Shown one piece after another: positions 32,617 to 36,505 of a DNA stretch of 36,505 nucleotides. The translations under genes and the position numbers were made by a program. Source of the DNA: Chryseosolibacter sp036402075 (GTDB taxonomy: Bacteria > Bacteroidota > Bacteroidia > Cytophagales > Cyclobacteriaceae); assembly GCA_036402075.1 (NCBI GenBank), contig DASWTP010000110.1, positions 1-36,505 of the forward strand. Reading direction: 5' to 3'. The notes under the pieces were generated by a model, which was not told the DNA's origin, ran no database searches, and saw only the letters and a program-made list of their open reading frames with translations. Position 1 is the stretch's first letter; every line of letters begins with the position of its first letter.

Positions 32617-34068
32617 CTAGGCGATGATAGGCTTAACAACTTGTCCCGCCACATCAGTGAGTCTGTAACGTCTGCCCAGGTGTTTGAAGGTGAGTTTCTC
32701 GTGATCTAAACCCATCAAATGCAGAACCGTTGCATGAAAATCGTTAACGTGAACGGGATCCTTCACAACGTTATATCCGAATTCATCTGTTTCTCCGTAA
32801 GTAAAACCCTTCTTTACTCCACCACCGGCCATCCAGATGGTATAGGCTCGCGGGTGATGATCTCTTCCATAATTCTTGTCGCTCAAATCACCCTGGCAAT
32901 AATTTGTTCTCCCGAATTCTCCACCCCAGATGACCAGTGTTTCATCGAGCAGGCCACGTTGCTTCAGGTCAAGAACGAGTGCAGCAGAAGCACGATCGGC
33001 ATCCTGCGCCTGTAGTGGCATCTCACCCGTAAGATTTCCGTGCTGATCCCATCCCTGATGATAAAGCTGCACAAAGCGCACACCCGACTCTGAAAGTTTT
33101 CGCGCGAGCAGACAATTGGCAGCATACGAGCCCGGAACCAGGCACTCTGGGCCATACATTTTAATGATGTGATCAGGCTCTTTCGAAATGTCAGCAAGTT
33201 CAGGAACCGCTGTCTGCATCCGATAAGCCATTTCATATTGCTGAATTCGTGTAGTGATCTCCGGATCGCCAAAGGCGTCATGGCTGATGGAATTCAATTC
33301 GGAGAGTCTATCAAGCATTCGTCTTCTGCTGTCGCGATCGGTGCCCGTTGGGTTATTCAGATACAATACGGGTTCTTCGCCACTGCTGAACTGAACCCCT
33401 TGGTGAACGCTGTCAAGAAAACCATTTGTCCAGAGTTTCGAGTAGACGCCCTGGCCATTGCCGCGGCCCCGCGACAGTAAAACGCAGTAGGCTGGGAGGT
33501 TCTTGTTCTCACTGCCCAGGCCGTAACTTAGCCAGGCACCCATGCTTGGACGATTTCCTTGTTGCGCACCCGTCTGCATAAACGTTAACGCAGGGTCATG
33601 GTTTATGGCTTCGGTGTGCATGCTTTTAATGAAACACAATTCGTCCGCGATCTTGGCCATGTGTGGAAAAATTTCGCTCACCCACGCGCCTGACTGTCCA
33701 TGCTGCTGAAATTTAAAGTACGAGCCTACGAGCGGAAATTTCGACTGCCCTGAGGTCATTCCGGTGAGGCGCTGTCCCATACGCACCGATGCTGGTAGGT
33801 CCTGACCGTGCATCTTGTTGAGCATTGGTTTGTAGTCAAAGCTCTCGAGCTGCGATGGCGCCCCATTTTGAAAAAGATAGATCACACGCTTGGCTTTTGG
33901 AGCAAAGTGCGGCATGCCAGCCATCGACAAAACATCATCATCCTTACCACCGAACAATCCGGGGATCAGCAAGGACCCTAGCGCAGCACTACCCAGGCCA
34001 ACACTGAGCTTGCCGAGAAAGTGTCTGCGGTTGATGTTTAATCGGCTTTCAAAAAACTCGTTTTTCAT
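32617..34068 (-). CDS. Tat-exported DUF1501 protein
   Basis: 483 residues. The N-terminus has a twin-arginine motif R14-R15 in NINRRHFLGKLSVGLGSAALGSLL. The DUF1501 body has alkaline-phosphatase-superfamily-like features: AKRVIYLFQNGAPSQLESFDYKPML, VSEIFPHMAKIADELCFIKSMHTEAINHDPA, ETLVIWGGEFGRTNYCQGDLSDKNYGRDHHPRAYTIWMAGGGV and VHVNDFHATVLHLMGLDHEKLTFKHLGRRYRLTDV, all typical of the family. DUF1501 proteins usually sit beside DUF1549/DUF1553 cytochromes; their reaction is not known. It lies between the two cytochrome genes with gaps of one and two bases, so it is translationally coupled to both. Confidence 0.93.
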   Translation of the reverse strand: MKNEFFESRLNINRRHFLGKLSVGLGSAALGSLLIPGLFGGKDDDVLSMAGMPHFAPKAKRVIYLFQNGAPSQLESFDYKPMLNKMHGQDLPASVRMGQRLTGMTSGQSKFPLVGSYFKFQQHGQSGAWVSEIFPHMAKIADELCFIKSMHTEAINHDPALTFMQTGAQQGNRPSMGAWLSYGLGSENKNLPAYCVLLSRGRGNGQGVYSKLWTNGFLDSVHQGVQFSSGEEPVLYLNNPTGTDRDSRRRMLDRLSELNSISHDAFGDPEITTRIQQYEMAYRMQTAVPELADISKEPDHIIKMYGPECLVPGSYAANCLLARKLSESGVRFVQLYHQGWDQHGNLTGEMPLQAQDADRASAALVLDLKQRGLLDETLVIWGGEFGRTNYCQGDLSDKNYGRDHHPRAYTIWMAGGGVKKGFTYGETDEFGYNVVKDPVHVNDFHATVLHLMGLDHEKLTFKHLGRRYRLTDVAGQVVKPIIA

Positions 34069-34069
34069 A

Positions 34070-36394
34070 TTACTTCGTGATGGCTTCGTCCATATTATAG
34101 ATGGTGTGAATCACTTGCATTAAAGCAGCAAGCTCAACCTTGTTGTCTATCGCTTGGTGCCTGTATTCACCCTGCTTGATAAAGTCCTCGGCTTTTGTCT
34201 TGTCTTTTTCAAACTGCAAACGCTCTTCTTCAAAATGTTTCCTCAGGATATCCAATTCCTTCGCTTCAGGTTGGCGGCAAATAATTAATTGAAATGCCTT
34301 TTTAATTTTTTCGTCAGCCACCGAATTTTCCAGCCACAGCCGCTCGGCCAGTACGCGCGATGCTTCCAGCACCATGGGATCGTTCATCATCACCAGCGCC
34401 TGAAGTGGTGTGTTCGTCCTCATTCGTTTTACTTCGCATTGATCGCGATTGCTGGCGTCAAACATCAACATCACGGGTGGTGGAACCGTGCGCTTGATAA
34501 AATTGTACATTCCCCTGCGATAGAGTTTGTCTTCGTGATCCTGCACGTAATAGGCGAGCACTCCCCGGCCAGAAGTAGACGATTCCCAGATCCCCTTCGG
34601 TTGATAGGGTTTCACACTGGGGCCGCCAATCTCACGCACAAGCAATCCCGAACTTGCCAATACATGATCCTTCACCAATTCCGAAGGAAGCCGCATCCGG
34701 GGCCCATGCCACAAATAAACATTCTCTGGATCAACGGCCATTTTTTTACTCGTCATTTCTGCTGACTGGCGATAGGTTGATGACATTACAATCTGCTTCA
34801 CCAGCCTCTTTACATTCCACCCGTTGTTCATGAAATCGAGGGCAAGCCAGTCGAGCAACTCAGGATGCGTTGGCAATTCACCTTGCATTCCAAAGTCGCC
34901 AGCCGTCTTTACAATGCCACGACCGAAAAATTCCTGCCAGATGCGATTAACAAAAACGCGGGACGTGAGCGGATGCTCTTTTGCAAGTAACCACGTTGCC
35001 AGCCCAAGACGGTTTTTACCATGAAGAATTGTGTCGTATGGATAAATCGCTTTGGGAACATCAAATCCAACACGGTCACCGGGCACATCGTACGCGCCCC
35101 GTACCAGGATGTGCGTTGGCCGAACAACACTGCTGTCTTTCATGATCATCACCGGCACTGGCTCTTTATCCTTCTTATTGATAAAAGCAAGAATGCTCTT
35201 TACATCCTCATTGCTGATCGAGATCCGGGGCGGATCGGCCAGGGAAGCCAGCTGGATATCTCCCTGAAGTCCTTTCTCGTTGAGCTGATTAAAAAATGCG
35301 AAGGTGCTGAAATACTCTCTTTGCGAAATCGGGTCATACTTGTGATCGTGACACTTTGCACACTCAAAAGTGAGTCCGAGAAAGGCTTTTCCAAAAGTGT
35401 TGGTGCGGTCCGTAACGTACTCTAGCCGATATTCCTCATCGATGACGCCACCTTCCTGCGTTATTTTATGATTGCGGTTGAAACCCGTGGCAAGCAGCAT
35501 CTCTTTCGTGGGATTGTCCAGAAGATCTCCCGCCAGTTGCCATGTGAGGAACTTGTCATAAGAATAATTTTCGTTGAATGCGTGAATAACCCAATCTCTC
35601 CAGGGCCACATGGTTCGATAGCCATCGTCCTGGTAACCATGCGAATCGGCATACCGCGCAACATCAAGCCAGTGAATCGCCATCTTTTCCCCGTAATGTT
35701 TGCTGGCAAGGAGTTTGTCCACAAGCTTTTCGTATGCATCGGGCGATTCATCCTGGAGGAACTGCTCTTGCGTTGCGAGATCGGGTGGGAGTCCGATCAA
35801 ATCAAATGAAACGCGTTTCAGCAGCCGGGCTTTATCCGCCTCCTCATTTGGCTCGAGTCCGGCTTCGTCCATTTTCGCAAAGACGAATTGATCGATCTCA
35901 TTCTTCGCCCAGTCATCACTTTCCGTTGGCACGGGGTGTTCCTTGGGTGCATTAAATGCCCAGTGCTTCTCATATTTCGCACCCTGATCGATCCACTTCT
36001 TAATCAGTTTGATCTCAAATTCTGACAAAGCGAGATTTGATGTGGGAGGCGGCATTAAGACAGAGGTATCTGCCGTGCTTATGCGCGCAAACAGTTCTGA
36101 ATGTTCTGCATCTCCAGGCACAATCACACGTCCTTCAGGATCCTCTTTCAGCGCTTTGAATAAACCGCTTTCGGTGTCTAGGCGTAATTCGGCTTTGCGC
36201 TGGTTGGCATCGGGTCCGTGGCATTTAAAACAGCGGTCAGACAGAATCGGCCTGATGTGAAAGTTATAGCTAACCGTTTTGGGCATTCGTTCTGCTGCCA
36301 CCTTCGGTTTCGGTTTTAAAATGAAGAACAGTGCTACGATCGTTGTCAGTAGAAGTGCGACAGAAAGCGGACCGCGTTTAAAAAATGATGCCAT
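34070..36394 (-). CDS. Two-heme PSCyt1-DUF1549-DUF1553 cytochrome
   Basis: 774 residues. An N-terminal membrane anchor or signal (about 10-26) is followed by a Planctomycete cytochrome c domain (C55-F-K-C58-H59 in DRCFKCHGPDAN, axial Met probably in VLMPPP, M114), then DUF1549 (about 147-360, with HWLDVARYADSHGYQDDGYRTMWPWRDWV) containing a second heme motif C345-A-K-C348-H349 in ECAKCHDHKYDPISQREY, and DUF1553 (about 460-715, with NPLTSRVFVNRIW-like HPLTSRVFVNRIWQEFFGRGIV, RTNTPLQALVMMND). The protein should be periplasmic or outer-surface with two hemes. It is the first gene of the operon; the start is the ATG at 36392-36394. Such proteins are very common in Planctomycetes and scattered in Bacteroidota; no reaction is established. 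Confidence 0.93.
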   Translation of the reverse strand: MASFFKRGPLSVALLLTTIVALFFILKPKPKVAAERMPKTVSYNFHIRPILSDRCFKCHGPDANQRKAELRLDTESGLFKALKEDPEGRVIVPGDAEHSELFARISTADTSVLMPPPTSNLALSEFEIKLIKKWIDQGAKYEKHWAFNAPKEHPVPTESDDWAKNEIDQFVFAKMDEAGLEPNEEADKARLLKRVSFDLIGLPPDLATQEQFLQDESPDAYEKLVDKLLASKHYGEKMAIHWLDVARYADSHGYQDDGYRTMWPWRDWVIHAFNENYSYDKFLTWQLAGDLLDNPTKEMLLATGFNRNHKITQEGGVIDEEYRLEYVTDRTNTFGKAFLGLTFECAKCHDHKYDPISQREYFSTFAFFNQLNEKGLQGDIQLASLADPPRISISNEDVKSILAFINKKDKEPVPVMIMKDSSVVRPTHILVRGAYDVPGDRVGFDVPKAIYPYDTILHGKNRLGLATWLLAKEHPLTSRVFVNRIWQEFFGRGIVKTAGDFGMQGELPTHPELLDWLALDFMNNGWNVKRLVKQIVMSSTYRQSAEMTSKKMAVDPENVYLWHGPRMRLPSELVKDHVLASSGLLVREIGGPSVKPYQPKGIWESSTSGRGVLAYYVQDHEDKLYRRGMYNFIKRTVPPPVMLMFDASNRDQCEVKRMRTNTPLQALVMMNDPMVLEASRVLAERLWLENSVADEKIKKAFQLIICRQPEAKELDILRKHFEEERLQFEKDKTKAEDFIKQGEYRHQAIDNKVELAALMQVIHTIYNMDEAITK

Positions 36395-36505
36395 GTCTGG
36401 TTGAAGATGGCATATAAGTTAGGAAATAAAGATTCAAGCTGAAAACTATTTTCAAACGTTAGCAGAGCTTTCGGATGACTGGTGTATTAATAATTTGAAT
36501 CAGCA

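Noticed and set aside
34289..34765. 158-residue open frame opposite the two-heme cytochrome gene
   Set aside because: It is an antisense frame inside a gene with clear DUF1553 motifs.

Overview
The window looks like chromosomal DNA from a member of the Bacteroidota, most likely a Cytophagales-type soil or aquatic bacterium. This is inferred from the gene families present (DUF3667, DUF2520-type Rossmann protein, long Bacteroidota-type IleS, divergent ribD/prmC, Planctomycete-type cytochrome c genes) and from repeated matches to the Bacteroidota -7 promoter element TAnnTTTG close to start codons. Shine-Dalgarno sequences are mostly weak or absent. I found no tRNA, rRNA, CRISPR array, transposase, integrase or phage gene.

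Layout. 1-2697: 3'-truncated ileS (minus strand). 2698-3264: the only gene-free stretch longer than 300 bases, holding a 203-bp tandem repeat (two full copies plus a stub) and a GC-rich hairpin. 3265-13557: a minus-strand housekeeping block of an MMPL/RND-type exporter, dgt, a scramblase-like (LOR) protein, an mtfA-like peptidase, glycyl-tRNA synthetase, a CPA2 antiporter and mazG. 13685-16359: plus-strand glmM and a cysteine desulfurase. 16434-20595: a probable minus-strand operon running msrC, a membrane-anchored MutS-like ATPase, a secreted lipocalin-like protein and a Tat-exported HisC-like aminotransferase. 20719-21072: a small unknown gene. 21445-22485: ribD with a cupin gene behind it, divergent from prmC. 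22514-26208: plus-strand prmC, a DUF2520 protein, a DUF3667 membrane protein and hemB.

26209-30412 is more accessory: a 79-aa unknown protein between G/T-rich word repeats, two YceI-family proteins (one exported, one not), an exported YgiD-type dioxygenase, a divergent Crp/Fnr regulator and a VOC-fold protein. 30473-36394 is a tightly coupled three-gene operon (1-2 nt gaps) encoding a two-heme DUF1549/DUF1553 cytochrome, a Tat-exported DUF1501 protein and a membrane protein joining DUF2231, a heme c motif, leucine-rich repeats and a C-terminal carbohydrate-type domain. This operon is the best candidate for an incompletely described system.

A second theme is intergenic. Many gaps carry short degenerate word repeats of different sequence but similar style (about 7-16 bp period, imperfect, sometimes forming inverted repeats or G-runs). 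They do not code for protein and are not explained by any annotated gene.
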